Shown: positions 25,255-34,485, numbered from the stretch's first letter. The stretch is DNA of 64,000 bases from JAUIAI01 sp045106815 (GCA_045106815.1 JBGCFG010000046.1:40948-104947); one strand, 5' to 3'. Made by a program: numbers and translations. The notes: generated by a model not told the origin, from the sequence alone.

Positions 25255-26369
25255 TTCATACGCTCCGTCTTGAGGTACGACTTATGCCGCTTAAACATAT
25301 CTTTGCGCGCCAGCGGAAACAGTTCAAACCAGGTTCTGATCTTCAGCCAGCGGCCGTAAATACCCAACGGCTCAATCATGATGAACACAATGAGAATCGT
25401 GGCGAACACAGCGTAATCCAGGCCCGGAATCGTGACATTCCCCAAACCCATAAACGCTGAGATTTCTTCGCGAATGATCGTAATCACAACCGGCAACATC
25501 CCCACCACGAGCGCACCGATATAGGCCCCGTGAATAGAGCCCAGCCCACCGATGGTCACCATTAACAACAACTGAATGGAGATCAAAATCAGGAAGGCTT
25601 CGTAGTTAAACGCACCCAGGAAATGCGCAAGCAGCGCACCGGCCAGGCCGGTGAAGCAGCACGAAACACCAAACGCGAGCGACTTGTAGACCGATACATT
25701 GACGCCCATAGCCCGCGCCGAGACTTCACTGTCACGAATGGCGGTGAACGCCCGGCCGGTGGGTGAGCGCAGCAGGTTCTTGTAAAGCAGCGTCACCAGG
25801 AGAACTACCACCAGGCAAAGCCAGTAAAAGTTGTGTCCTGAAGCGGCGCCAGGCAAGGACTGCGCGTAGCGGTCAAAATCCATCCCGAATATCGTCACAC
25901 TCGGAATGAACACACCTTCGACACCACCAGTCCAGTGCTCAAGCAAGATGATCACATCTTCAACAATGATGCCAAACGCGAGCGTTGCGATAGCCAGATA
26001 AATGCCACTCATGCGTAACGCCGGAATGGCCACGAGTGCACCAATTACTCCGGACAAAATGCCCGCGAGTGGAAAGGCCACAAAAAACGGTAATCCCGCC
26101 TCAATAAAGTTGTATTGCAGGTATGCGCCACACGCAAGAAACGCTCCATGACCCAGGCTGACTTGGCCCGTATGACCCACGAGCACCATGAGCCCGAGCC
26201 CTGCCAGCGTGAAAATCAACACATAGGTAAATTCACCCAGCAAATAGTCATCCAGAAAAAACGGCGCCGCAAACGCCACCAGCGCCAGTACCGCATACAA
26301 AACCATATCGCGCTTGTCTTCAAACAGACGGATATCTTGAACGTAGTCGGTCTTAAAGTGAAAACGCAT
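25251..26369 (-). CDS. livM: ABC transporter permease LivM
   Basis: 372-residue inner-membrane permease with about ten hydrophobic segments. GLGLMVLVGHTGQVSLGHGA with FLACGAYLQYN, ALRMSGIYLAIATLAFGIIV and TVIRDSE-like AFTAIRDSEVSARAMGVNV are the LivM landmarks; the last is the EAA-type loop that contacts the ATPases. It is coupled to livG by ATGA and begins six bases after the livH stop. The C-terminus is basic and extends somewhat beyond the core (KDMFKRHKSYLK). Confidence 0.93.
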   Translation of the reverse strand: MRFHFKTDYVQDIRLFEDKRDMVLYAVLALVAFAAPFFLDDYLLGEFTYVLIFTLAGLGLMVLVGHTGQVSLGHGAFLACGAYLQYNFIEAGLPFFVAFPLAGILSGVIGALVAIPALRMSGIYLAIATLAFGIIVEDVIILLEHWTGGVEGVFIPSVTIFGMDFDRYAQSLPGAASGHNFYWLCLVVVLLVTLLYKNLLRSPTGRAFTAIRDSEVSARAMGVNVSVYKSLAFGVSCCFTGLAGALLAHFLGAFNYEAFLILISIQLLLMVTIGGLGSIHGAYIGALVVGMLPVVITIIREEISAFMGLGNVTIPGLDYAVFATILIVFIMIEPLGIYGRWLKIRTWFELFPLARKDMFKRHKSYLKTERMK

Positions 26370-26374
26370 AGCGG

Positions 26375-27250
26375 CTAGACCTTCTTCTGCTGCATTTGGG
26401 CGAATAGTCCGTTCGGACGCACGACAAGCACCACAAGCATGATCGCGTAGGGCGCAATCTGACTGAATCCGGGCGGTGCAAAGTATTGAGCCATTGGCTC
26501 AACGATGCCGATGATGAGCCCGCCCGCCAGCGCGCCCGGCAGGCTGCCAAAGCCGCCAATGACGGCCGCCGCAAACGCCTTGATTCCGAGTAGCCCCGAG
26601 GCCGGATCAATCGCCCCTTTGGAAGCAAACAAAATGCCAGCAGCCGTTGCGGTCAAACCGGCCAGCGCCCAAATCAGTGAGCTGATCCGCTTGACGGGAA
26701 TACCCATGTAGTAGGCCGCCAGTTGATTCTGGCTTGACGCCTGCATGGCCACACCAAGCCGGGTGCGAGCAAAGAAGAGATACAGCAGCCCAGTGAGCAC
26801 GGCCGTAACGAGAATGACGAATACGTCGTCGTAACCAAGCACAAGTCCAGCAAAAGTGATCGACTTACCCGCCATTGGCGTCTCAAGCGATTGAGGCTCA
26901 TGCCCCCAGATGACACCGGCGATGAAGCGCAGCACAAAACCAAGTGCAATCGTCAGAATGACGACAGCAAACTGCGGCTGGCCGAACAATTGGCGGATGA
27001 CAAAAACCTCGAGCAGGTAACTCAGGATCACCATGACGGTAATGGCCAACGCAACGCCGGCCAGGAAGGGCAAACCAAGCCAGTCTTCATTGACAAACGC
27101 GAGCGTGACAAAGGCGCCAAACATCATCATGTCGCCCTGAGCGAAGTTGACGGCCTCAGTCGCTTTGTAGATCAAGACGAAGCCAAGCGCGACCAGTCCG
27201 TAAACACAGCCGTTGGCAATACCGCCGATCAAGAGTTGGGCGAAATCCAA
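26375..27250 (-). CDS. livH: ABC transporter permease LivH
   Basis: 291-residue permease from the chosen start. GIANGCVYGLVALGFVLIYK followed by ATEAVNFAQGDMMMFGAF is the family hallmark. ASSQNQLAAYYMGIPVKRIS is the ATPase-contact loop, and GGFGSLPGALAGGLIIGIVE the last conserved block. I place the start at TTG 27250, which has GGGGAG five bases upstream and gives the standard LivH N-terminus; an ATG at 27289 lacks an SD. It is the first gene of the uptake operon, whose promoter must lie in the 27251-27400 gap. Confidence 0.92.
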   Translation of the reverse strand: MDFAQLLIGGIANGCVYGLVALGFVLIYKATEAVNFAQGDMMMFGAFVTLAFVNEDWLGLPFLAGVALAITVMVILSYLLEVFVIRQLFGQPQFAVVILTIALGFVLRFIAGVIWGHEPQSLETPMAGKSITFAGLVLGYDDVFVILVTAVLTGLLYLFFARTRLGVAMQASSQNQLAAYYMGIPVKRISSLIWALAGLTATAAGILFASKGAIDPASGLLGIKAFAAAVIGGFGSLPGALAGGLIIGIVEPMAQYFAPPGFSQIAPYAIMLVVLVVRPNGLFAQMQQKKV

Positions 27251-27400
27251 AGTGTCTCCCCGATTTTGGTTGCCCGGAGGGTAGCGCATTTTTGGGGGAT
27301 TCGGGCGGCCATACGAGTGATTTTGAGGATAAGTGTCGCCTCTTCTGACAACGCGACACTAGAAAATTCGTCCCGCCCGGGTTGTCACTGACAGAGCGCT

Positions 27401-27955
27401 CTAACTGCGGGGTCCAGGCGGCACGTTGACGGTTGCCTCACTTTGCTGAGTCGGCGTTTCAAGCGCCTTGAAAATCAAATCGTCGAGCACTCTGAGTCGT
27501 TGCACGGCCAGGCGACGTGCCGGGTCGCTTTCGTCAAGATTCTCGGCCGCCCCTCGTAGCGCACCCTTGGCTTTCATCAAGCGAGCAGTCGCCAGGTTGT
27601 ACCAGGCCCGGGGATCGTCGGGCTTTAGTTCAATGGCCTTTTGGTATGCCTGCTCTGCCGACTGAGCCTGGCCCTGGCGCAGGTGGGCATTGCCCAGCTT
27701 GAGCCAGACAGCAAAACTCGTGGGGGCGGCGTCAATCACGGAGTTGTAGGCCTGGCGGGCTTCATCAAAGTCGCCTTGTCGATAAGCCCCATCGCCAGCA
27801 CGAATTAGCGCCGCCGTATCCAGCTGGCGATCAGCGAGCTTGTCACCGGCCGGCGGCGCCGCGCAGGCTTGCAGAGAAATCACAACCGGCAATGCAACGC
27901 TAAAAGCCAACAAACGGGGAAGTCGGCAAGCGCTTCGAAGATCAGGTGTCGTCAT
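27401..27955 (-). CDS. TPR-repeat lipoprotein
   Basis: 184-residue protein with a lipoprotein signal ending in VISLQAC, so it is probably lipid-anchored and faces the periplasm. From about residue 48 it has two or three tetratricopeptide repeats (AGDGAYRQGDFDEARQAYNS and GNAHLRQGQAQSAEQAYQKA), then a charged tail. TPR lipoproteins of this size, including TadD, work as assembly factors. The overlap ATGA with the DUF192 gene suggests a shared function. Both families occur near Tad pilus loci, but no Tad motor or pilin genes are in the window, so a pilus role is only a guess. Confidence 0.8.
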   Translation of the reverse strand: MTTPDLRSACRLPRLLAFSVALPVVISLQACAAPPAGDKLADRQLDTAALIRAGDGAYRQGDFDEARQAYNSVIDAAPTSFAVWLKLGNAHLRQGQAQSAEQAYQKAIELKPDDPRAWYNLATARLMKAKGALRGAAENLDESDPARRLAVQRLRVLDDLIFKALETPTQQSEATVNVPPGPRS

Positions 27956-28395
27956 CGTGAACCTCCAGAAGTCTGGGCAGGCGTCCAGTTGAGCATCTGT
28001 CCAGGCATGACCCCTAGCCTTTTGACGCGGCCAGCAGCCACTTCCAGGGTATAGAACGCGCCTGGTGCGCGGACCGCGCGATACGGGCGGACGTCAGACA
28101 GGCAGCGTAAAACGCGCCCGCTTCGATCAAGAAAAATTAGGTCAATGGGATAGGTCATCCCAATCGTATGCACCTGCGAGCAGGGGCTTAGGAGCAGACC
28201 ATCGTCAGCCTGCATCGGACCGGTCAGGAGTAGCCCACGCAACCGCGCAAAGAAGTCGCGGGCGAGTCGAATTCGACCAAACAGAACCTGGCCATCACGC
28301 CGGACGGTGAGAAAGGTGCCGCTGTCGGGCAACGGATGATGATGTGGCGCAGTCTCGGCACGACGGGACGGTTGCGCCTGTCGGCGAAGGGTCAA
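27952..28395 (-). CDS. DUF192 family protein
   Basis: 147 residues with the DUF192 core. RLARDFFARLRGLLLTGPMQ, GLLLSPCSQVHTIGMTYPID with LIFLDRSGRVL, and APGAFYTLEVAAGRVKRLGV are the conserved segments. The family is widespread, often secreted or linked to envelope genes, and its activity is not established. It starts at TTG 28395 with TGAGGA eight bases upstream; no other start lies in frame. There is no obvious signal peptide, unlike many relatives, so the protein may stay in the cytoplasm or the N-terminus may be incomplete. It is coupled to the TPR lipoprotein gene. Confidence 0.82.
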   Translation of the reverse strand: MTLRRQAQPSRRAETAPHHHPLPDSGTFLTVRRDGQVLFGRIRLARDFFARLRGLLLTGPMQADDGLLLSPCSQVHTIGMTYPIDLIFLDRSGRVLRCLSDVRPYRAVRAPGAFYTLEVAAGRVKRLGVMPGQMLNWTPAQTSGGSR

Positions 28396-28607
28396 CTGAT
28401 TTCCTCATTCACCAGTCGAGTGCTCTACGCCTTGGCAGGGTCTGCTGGGCTGGCGCTCGTCATGGCCGGTATTTGACTAGACCCTCAGTCTGGCTGGATT
28501 ACCTAAGGACAACAGTGATAAAGATCACGCTTTTTTGTGCTTGCGCCGCGAGTGACGTCGCGATGCAGCACCTGGCGCTGCCTGCTCAGCAAACGCAGGC
28601 CAGAACC

Positions 28608-28775
28608 TCAGGCAATCAGAGGAGGCAGACCAAATGCGCGAGCCAGCACGCAAATCATCGGCCCAAACTGGCTCATGGTCGCCACCGCAACCAGGCCCAG
28701 CAGAAATGCTGATGACATGGTGAGCACGACCAGACTGACCATGCCGCTTTGACTGTTTGAGGTTGAAACGCTCAT
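28608..28775 (-). CDS. Putative small membrane protein (55 aa)
   Basis: Short frame starting at ATG 28775 with AAGGCGAAGGA just upstream. It encodes a polar N-terminus (MSVSTSNSQSG), one hydrophobic span of about 20 residues (SLVVLTMSSAFLLGLVAVAT) and a second short hydrophobic end. The SD, composition and position in the gap between the dioxygenase and DUF192 genes, on the same strand, make it a plausible real gene. I do not recognise a family. It may be translated with the DUF192/TPR pair. It could also be a chance frame. Confidence 0.4.
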   Translation of the reverse strand: MSVSTSNSQSGMVSLVVLTMSSAFLLGLVAVATMSQFGPMICVLARAFGLPPLIA

Positions 28776-28892
28776 TTCCTTCGCCTTTTTTTCAAGTTGA
28801 GTTATGGAATGACTCAATCCTGACAGTCGTGCGTTGCGGTTTAACGAGCGAATGTTTAGAAGTGTGAAGCCAGCCAAATGCCAGCAACACAT

Positions 28893-29810
28893 TCAGGCCC
28901 CCGAGCTAGCCTTGGCATTGTCTTCGAGCGTTGCGGCGCGCTTACCCAGGGCCTTTTGGAGTTGGTTGTCGTAGCGGCTTGTGGCGCCCACATTTTCTGT
29001 GCGAACGTACGGCGACCATCTAGGCGACACAGCGCCTTCTGGGGTATCCCCCACAATGGTGACCCGCTGAATAATGCGCTGCTCGTCGAAATCGCTCAGC
29101 ACAAAATGCTGGGTACAGCGGTTGTCCCACATAGCGACCGTGCCGGCCTGCCAGCGATAACGCACCGTAAACCGGGGTGTCGCCACCCACCTGATCAGAT
29201 AAGCCAGCAGATGTTCACTTTCCTGGTGACTCAACTCGACGATTCGGCGGGTGAAATGCTCGTTCACAAACAAGCACTTGCGACCCGTGACGGGGTGAAC
29301 ACGGACGACTGGATGAATATAGGTCATGTCCCGCCTGCCATGGGGGGCGGCATCGTGCAGCGCCGTGAGCCCGTCACACATGTCACGCAGCGGTGCCGAT
29401 AAGGCCTCATAGGCGGCATAGGCACTCGCCCACATGGTGTCCCCGCCGACCGCCGGCGCCTGAATCATGTTGAGAATCGACATAATTGACGGATGTTTCT
29501 CGAAGGTAATGTCGCTATGCCATTCATCAGCCAAACCGCCGTGGCTTGCCGCGAGTTCAAAGATCTCGGGGTAATCCTTGGTAAACGGATTGTTCAGATT
29601 GGGGTGGGCTTCAAGCGTGCCGAAGTGGCGACCAAACGCAACATGTTGCTCAGGCGACAAGTGCTGCTCAGGAAAGAACAAAACTAAGTGCTCGAGAAGT
29701 GCTTCGGTAATTTGCTCGATCAGATCTGATGCGGGCTGCTTTAGCGATACCCCTCTGACCTCTGCGCCCAGTGAGCCCGAAAGTCGAGTTATCGATAAAT
29801 CGCTTGTCAT
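28893..29810 (-). CDS. TauD/TfdA-family 2-oxoglutarate-dependent dioxygenase
   Basis: 305-residue Fe(II)/2-oxoglutarate enzyme. The HxD iron ligands are in DEWHSDITFEKHPSIMSILN, VGGDTMWASAYAAYEALS is the family block, and the distal His and 2-oxoglutarate Arg lie in VAMWDNRCTQHFVL and the following region. Relatives hydroxylate taurine, alkyl sulfates or aryloxyacids, releasing sulfite or the acid. The good GAGGAGT SD fixes ATG 29810. There are no ssu/tau transporter genes nearby, so the substrate is open. Confidence 0.92.
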   Translation of the reverse strand: MTSDLSITRLSGSLGAEVRGVSLKQPASDLIEQITEALLEHLVLFFPEQHLSPEQHVAFGRHFGTLEAHPNLNNPFTKDYPEIFELAASHGGLADEWHSDITFEKHPSIMSILNMIQAPAVGGDTMWASAYAAYEALSAPLRDMCDGLTALHDAAPHGRRDMTYIHPVVRVHPVTGRKCLFVNEHFTRRIVELSHQESEHLLAYLIRWVATPRFTVRYRWQAGTVAMWDNRCTQHFVLSDFDEQRIIQRVTIVGDTPEGAVSPRWSPYVRTENVGATSRYDNQLQKALGKRAATLEDNAKASSGA

Positions 29811-29885
29811 GACTACTCCTCAAAAATTAGCTACTCATCGCGCATAGCGCACGTCAGTACGGTGCATGTCAGTACGGCGCATACA

Positions 29886-30860
29886 TCAACGCGGAACGCT
29901 GACCTCAAACTCAGTGGTGCCGCCAGCGTCGGTGATCGCGACCCGGTAAATGATCTGATCGCTTTGCACATCCTGCACGACGATCGTAGCCGACGTATTG
30001 TCGGCTCCGACAACAGAAACACGAGCACCTTCGGCAGGCAAGCCGCCTGAAATTGGCCAGCCGTTCCATTGAAACTCAACATAGCCTGATGAGAAATTTG
30101 CGCGGGTTCGGCCCGAGCGCAGATCACCGTCAATGTCGGAGCGTGAGTCCACCGATACGTCCACAAGCCGCTCACGGTCTGTTTCGATCACGGTTGAGTC
30201 ATCACCGTAAAGCACGGTTAGCGCACCATCAGAAGCAGAGAAGACGTTGTCGTCTTTGTTGGTAGATAGGCCACTCGATTCATATCGCAATGTGCCGCGG
30301 CGCGGGTCGTTGCTCACATCAGTCAGGTAATCCAAACGAATACCACCCGTTACGCGAAGCCGGTCAAAACTTGGCGTGAGGACCTGAAACTTGTCGAACT
30401 GAAGATTGAAAACCGTGTTGGCAACCACTGAGCCATCGGTCGATCTCTGGTTGGCCTGAAAGGTCAATTCGCCATAGCAGAGAAACGGCGCAAGCCGGAG
30501 CGGATTACGTCGGCAGTTAATGTTGACATTGTTAGCGGAATCACCGCTATCAAAGATTCGGGGAATCAAGTCGCGCGTGAAGCGCTCAATTTCCTCGAAC
30601 GCGCGTTCATCGCGGACGATGCGCAAAGACCGTGATCCAACATCAGCCGCCGTACTGGCGAGTTGTTGCGCGGTGTCCTGATCAGGCGCAAGTGCCTGCG
30701 GCTCTGCCGCTAGTGGGGCTGGGCTGTTGGCAACCGCGCCCGAGTCACCGCCACCGCACGCGGACAAAAGACCAAGGCTTGCAACAAGTGCCCCGGCCAG
30801 CGCCGCTCTGACTATCCCTCTATTGGGGGCCTTTGGGCGGCCCCATTTCCCTATGTTCAC
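29886..30860 (-). CDS. Hypothetical lipoprotein (324 aa)
   Basis: N-terminal lipoprotein signal with lipobox LLSACGGG after a basic n-region. The mature part has a short Pro/Ala-rich linker, a helical segment (SLRIVRDERAFEEIERFTRD), and a beta-rich C-terminal domain from about residue 110 with many alternating hydrophobic strands. Two cysteines (NCRRNPLRLAPFLCYG) could form a disulfide. No enzyme motif is recognised. It starts at GTG 30860 after GAGAGAG. It is divergent from the ABC exporter gene at 30985, which may be co-regulated. Function unknown. Confidence 0.65.
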   Translation of the reverse strand: MNIGKWGRPKAPNRGIVRAALAGALVASLGLLSACGGGDSGAVANSPAPLAAEPQALAPDQDTAQQLASTAADVGSRSLRIVRDERAFEEIERFTRDLIPRIFDSGDSANNVNINCRRNPLRLAPFLCYGELTFQANQRSTDGSVVANTVFNLQFDKFQVLTPSFDRLRVTGGIRLDYLTDVSNDPRRGTLRYESSGLSTNKDDNVFSASDGALTVLYGDDSTVIETDRERLVDVSVDSRSDIDGDLRSGRTRANFSSGYVEFQWNGWPISGGLPAEGARVSVVGADNTSATIVVQDVQSDQIIYRVAITDAGGTTEFEVSVPR

Positions 30861-30984
30861 GATTATTCTCTCTCTGGCTCAATGGCCACTATTCACACCG
30901 CATTCTACGCAAGATCGTTAATCACCCCGCTTGCTGCATTGAGCCTACCGCCCTGTATCTGCCGCGCTGCCGTATGATCGACCA

Positions 30985-32862
30985 ATGACAAAACGCTCGC
31001 TGTTTGGCGTATTCGAAGCGCTCATCCCTGGCCCTGCTCCTCTAGAAGATGCCCAACGCAACAATCCGCCACCGGCGGGCTTGTTTGCGTTTTATTGGTA
31101 CTTCATCGGGCAGGCCCCCAGCGTGTTCGCCGCCATGTTTGCGACAGCGCTGGGCATTGCCTTAATCGATACGCTGGTGCCCGTGCTGATTGGTCAACTG
31201 GTACGCCTGGTCGAGGCGCCCGACCGTATGGCGGCACTGCAAGATCAATGGCCATTGCTGGCCGGTATTGCGTTCGCCATTCTGGTGGGTAGGCCCATTG
31301 TGGTGATGCTCGATAGCCTGATGCGGCATAACGCGGTGGTGCCGGGTGTATCGCAGATGGTTCGCTGGCAAAGTCACTGGCATGTTGTTCGCCAGAGCCT
31401 GCCGTTTTTTCAGAATGACTTTGCCGGGCGGCTTGCGAGTCGCGTCATGCAGACTGGCTACTCATTGCGCGAAACCGTCACCGCATCAATCCGTGCGGTT
31501 TGGTACATCCTGGCGTTCAGCCTGACGGCGCTCGGCATCATGGGCGTCGCCGACTGGCGCCTCGCTATGCCCATGCTGATCTGGGCTGTTTTTTATCTAG
31601 CGTTTCTGCGCTACTTCGTGCCACGCATGCGTGACAAAGCGCGCGCCTCATCTGAAGGCAATTCCGCCCTCGTGGGCCGAATCGTTGACAGCTACGCCAA
31701 CATCCTCACCGTCAAGCTGTTTGCCCGTGCGGCCGATGAAGATGCATATGTTGCAGACGCCATGCGTGATCACCGCGCGCGAGTCAGCGACCACATGCGA
31801 CTATCTACGCGCTTCATGGTCATCCTCGCAACAATGAACGCCCTGCTTGTTGTGTCCACCGGTGCGATGGGCATCGGCCTGTGGGCCAATGGCAGCATTG
31901 ATGCGGGCACTGTTGCCATGGCTTTGCCGCTTGCGTGGCAGACATCGAATATGGCGGGCTGGGTCTCATGGGAGATCTCGGGCATCTTCGAGAATATCGG
32001 TCAGGTGCAAGAGGGCATGCAGACGATCGCGCAACCCAATCAACTCGTTGACAAAGCAGATGCCGGCCGGCTCGAGGTCAGCCGCGGTGAGGTGGGCTTT
32101 CAAAACGTCTCGTTTACCTACCCGGGAACGGCAACACCCGTTCTGGAGGCCTTCGATCTCACTATTGCGCCAGGCGAACGCATCGGTATCGTTGGCCGGT
32201 CAGGTGCGGGCAAGTCAACCTTGGTTAATCTGCTCTTACGGTTTTATGACATCAACGAGGGCTCGATCGAAATCGACAACCAGGTTATTGCTGATGTTAG
32301 CCAGGAAAGCCTGCGCGCCGCCATTGGTATGGTGACGCAAGATACTTCGCTTCTGCATCGCTCCATTGCGGACAATATTCGCTACGGTAGGTCTCGAGCA
32401 AGCGATGAGCAAGTTCTTGAAGCAGCCCGCCAGGCACACGCTGACGAGTTTATCGAAGGCCTGCAAGACTGGCAGGGACGAAGCGGATTTGAGGCTCATG
32501 CAGGCGAGCGCGGCGTCAAGCTGTCCGGCGGTCAGCGCCAGCGAATTGCCTTGGCAAGAGTCATTTTGAAAGACGCCCCAATTCTCGTGCTCGATGAAGC
32601 CACCTCGGCGCTTGACTCCGAAGTAGAAGCCGCCATCCAAGAGCAACTCACCACCCTGATGCAGGGCAAGACGGTTATTGCGATTGCCCACCGGCTCAGC
32701 ACGATCGCTCAACTTGATCGGCTCATCGTGGTGGATGAAGGCCGTATTGTCGAACAAGGCACTCACAAGCAGCTATTGTCCAAAGATGGTCTTTATGCGC
32801 GACTATGGGCGCGCCAGTCAGGCGGTTTTCTGGCAGAAACAATTGGCGATACGGCTGACTAA
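30985..32862 (+). CDS. ABC exporter (fused permease-ATPase, multidrug/lipid type)
   Basis: 625-residue half-transporter: an N-terminal six-helix exporter domain (about residues 40-320) and an ATPase domain (about 375-610). Walker A IVGRSGAGKSTLVN, signature VKLSGGQRQRIALARVI, Walker B ILVLDEATSALDSE and switch His IAIAHRLST are all intact. The closest general type is MsbA-like multidrug or peptide exporters; the substrate cannot be read off. It probably acts as a homodimer in the inner membrane, exporting a hydrophobic compound. It converges on the DUF411 gene. Confidence 0.9.
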   Translation: MTKRSLFGVFEALIPGPAPLEDAQRNNPPPAGLFAFYWYFIGQAPSVFAAMFATALGIALIDTLVPVLIGQLVRLVEAPDRMAALQDQWPLLAGIAFAILVGRPIVVMLDSLMRHNAVVPGVSQMVRWQSHWHVVRQSLPFFQNDFAGRLASRVMQTGYSLRETVTASIRAVWYILAFSLTALGIMGVADWRLAMPMLIWAVFYLAFLRYFVPRMRDKARASSEGNSALVGRIVDSYANILTVKLFARAADEDAYVADAMRDHRARVSDHMRLSTRFMVILATMNALLVVSTGAMGIGLWANGSIDAGTVAMALPLAWQTSNMAGWVSWEISGIFENIGQVQEGMQTIAQPNQLVDKADAGRLEVSRGEVGFQNVSFTYPGTATPVLEAFDLTIAPGERIGIVGRSGAGKSTLVNLLLRFYDINEGSIEIDNQVIADVSQESLRAAIGMVTQDTSLLHRSIADNIRYGRSRASDEQVLEAARQAHADEFIEGLQDWQGRSGFEAHAGERGVKLSGGQRQRIALARVILKDAPILVLDEATSALDSEVEAAIQEQLTTLMQGKTVIAIAHRLSTIAQLDRLIVVDEGRIVEQGTHKQLLSKDGLYARLWARQSGGFLAETIGDTAD

Positions 32863-32933
32863 ACCCAAGTGCGGCATCGCGATAGCGGCCCGAACCCAAT
32901 CATCAAGCTTTTCGCGACGACCTCGCATACCTT

Positions 32934-32949
32934 TCCCGGTCAACCGGGA
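32934..32949. terminator. Hairpin between convergent genes, possible terminator
   Basis: TCCCGG at 32934-32939 pairs with CCGGGA at 32944-32949 around a TCAA tetraloop, in the gap between the ABC exporter (+) and DUF411 (-) stops. The stem is strong and short. No long U-run follows on either strand, so Rho-independent termination would be weak. Confidence 0.4.
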
Positions 32950-32952
32950 CTA

Positions 32953-33417
32953 TCAACGATAGGACTGAAACACACTGGCTGAGCCGTCCTTCGCAATGAG
33001 CAACACGTCATAGGGATCGACGCGACCACGATAGACTGGCCCATCCATACCAGGCGACCCAACCGGCATCTGCGGCACTGCAATGCCAATGGCATCGGGT
33101 TTCACGGTTAGCAGTCGAATCACATCCGTTGCGGGTACGTGACCTTCAACCGCATACCCAGCGATCCTTGCCGTGTGGCAAGACGCGTACAGGGTTGGCA
33201 TTCCAAGACGGCTACGAATGACGCTATTTCCGGTGTCGTGAGCCCTCACCGTAAAGCCATTTTTTTCAAGATGCTTAATCCAATCATTGCAACACCCACA
33301 ACTTGGGCTTTTCCATACATCCACGGCAGGCAAGTCGGTTTTAGCAAAGAGGGAACCAAAAATCGGTGCAAGCGCGGCACCAGCGCAAATGCGTCGGCGT
33401 AGCTGATCAAATGGCAT
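32953..33417 (-). CDS. DUF411 metal-binding protein
   Basis: 154-residue periplasmic-type protein. The family core is present: VDVWKSPSCGCCNDWIKHLE, SRLGMPTLYASCHTARIAGY with AVEGHVPA, and AIGIAVPQMPVGSPGM. The Cys-Gly-Cys-Cys cluster and the CH pair suggest thiolate binding of copper or another soft metal. DUF411 genes accompany copper-resistance genes in many proteobacteria, and here the copper region begins immediately upstream. The N-terminus (RRICAGAALAPIFGSLFA) looks like a signal peptide. The start is ATG 33417; a TTG at 33432 would add five residues. Confidence 0.88.
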   Translation of the reverse strand: MPFDQLRRRICAGAALAPIFGSLFAKTDLPAVDVWKSPSCGCCNDWIKHLEKNGFTVRAHDTGNSVIRSRLGMPTLYASCHTARIAGYAVEGHVPATDVIRLLTVKPDAIGIAVPQMPVGSPGMDGPVYRGRVDPYDVLLIAKDGSASVFQSYR

Positions 33418-33432
33418 GTTTGTAGCCCGCAA

Positions 33433-33822
33433 AAAGGTGGAAATTGAGCAAGCCGTTAGACCGGTGCGGTTTAGTGAAATCGCCAGGTTCGACTCCGACG
33501 CTTATCGAGCCAAAACACACCGGCTAGCTTGCACTAAAAGATTTATGTTCTTCAAGAGCGATTCAAGCGCGGTAACTGCCCTGTTCGTATCTCAATCTTA
33601 ATTTTACCGTGCCAAATGAGCCAACCGCGAGCGCAACTTGATGCTCAATCGACGGTTCGGCATTCTTCCTGCTTCCTATAGCTGGTTTCTAGGAAAACAG
33701 TGCCCGCATTGCTCACAGTCGGTACCGAGGGCTCGTGCTTCTTGTCTGTCTAAAGGATGTACGTCTCCCAGAATCGTACCGGCCAGGTGGTATCCGTCCG
33801 TCAATCAGCCAAGCGTTCCAGC
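33433..33822. other. 390-bp gap, no gene recognised
   Basis: Between the DUF411 start and the patatin stop. I see no convincing frame, tRNA or long repeat. A GGTTCGACTCC stretch near 33488-33498 looks like a T-loop, but the stem does not pair, so it is not a tRNA. The stretch is visibly more A+T-rich than the surrounding genes and must contain the DUF411 promoter. Confidence 0.5.
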
Positions 33823-34485
33823 CTAAGATGAGCTGCCCCGGCCTAACGACTTGGCAATACTTGGCCACTGGGCGTGGAAGGCGGTCGTACCCAGTGCAAT
33901 TAGAGCGTCAGCGTAGTGCTCTGAATCCATGTGGGCATGAACATCAACAGCCACCACATGTGTCGCGCCCAGTTCACGTGCCGTACGCACCGGGACCGGT
34001 TCAGTCAACGCACCGTCTACCAAATCGATGCCGCCAATCTTGACCGGTTCGAATAGGCCCGGAATACACGAGGACGCTGCAATGGCACGGGCTAGGGATC
34101 CCTTGTCGAGTACCGTTCGTTGTCCAGTGGCGAGATCAGTTGCCACTGCTGAAAACGGAATCGCTAAATCCTCAATGTTGCTGTCGCTCGTTAGTTCGGC
34201 TATCACTCGCAACTGAACTGCTTTGAGCCCGTAAGCCCAAAGACCTCCAACAATTGCTCCCGCGCTCGTCCCTGTCACGAGGCTGGGCCTAAGTCCCACC
34301 TCCTCACAGGCCTTCAAAATTCCGATATGGGCAATTCCGTGTAACGAACCGGCCCCAAGGGCCAGTGCAACTTTGGGTTGCTCGGGGCGACAGTAGGCGA
34401 ATTGGCCAGGTGTAAGCGTGGTGGTCGCGTAGGCAACGGAGCCCTTGATGAAGTGCCTTCTACCAAACCAAGTTAAGGAGCTCAT
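33823..34485 (-). CDS. Patatin-like phospholipase with a Tat-like N-terminus
   Basis: 220-residue patatin-family lipase. VTGTSAGAIVGG holds the nucleophilic Ser (GxSxG) and IDLVDGALTEPVPV the catalytic Asp. The oxyanion loop is LALGAGSLHGIAHIGIL, with GAGSLHG in place of the usual GGGxRG. From ATG 34485 (AGGA seven bases upstream) the N-terminus reads FGRRHFIKGSVAYATTTLTP, which fits the twin-arginine RRxFIK pattern and ends near a Cys (FAYC) that could be a lipid or disulfide site. It is short for the family (about 300). It sits within the copper region, so it may repair or remodel lipids under copper stress; that is inference. Confidence 0.82.
   Translation of the reverse strand: MSSLTWFGRRHFIKGSVAYATTTLTPGQFAYCRPEQPKVALALGAGSLHGIAHIGILKACEEVGLRPSLVTGTSAGAIVGGLWAYGLKAVQLRVIAELTSDSNIEDLAIPFSAVATDLATGQRTVLDKGSLARAIAASSCIPGLFEPVKIGGIDLVDGALTEPVPVRTARELGATHVVAVDVHAHMDSEHYADALIALGTTAFHAQWPSIAKSLGRGSSS

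Noticed and set aside
27401..28775. Tad pilus locus
   Set aside because: TPR lipoprotein and DUF192 genes occur near Tad loci, but no pilin, TadA ATPase, TadB/C or secretin gene is present.
33480..33520. T-loop-like GGTTCGACTCC suggesting a tRNA
   Set aside because: The flanking five bases do not form a T-stem and no acceptor or anticodon stem could be laid out.
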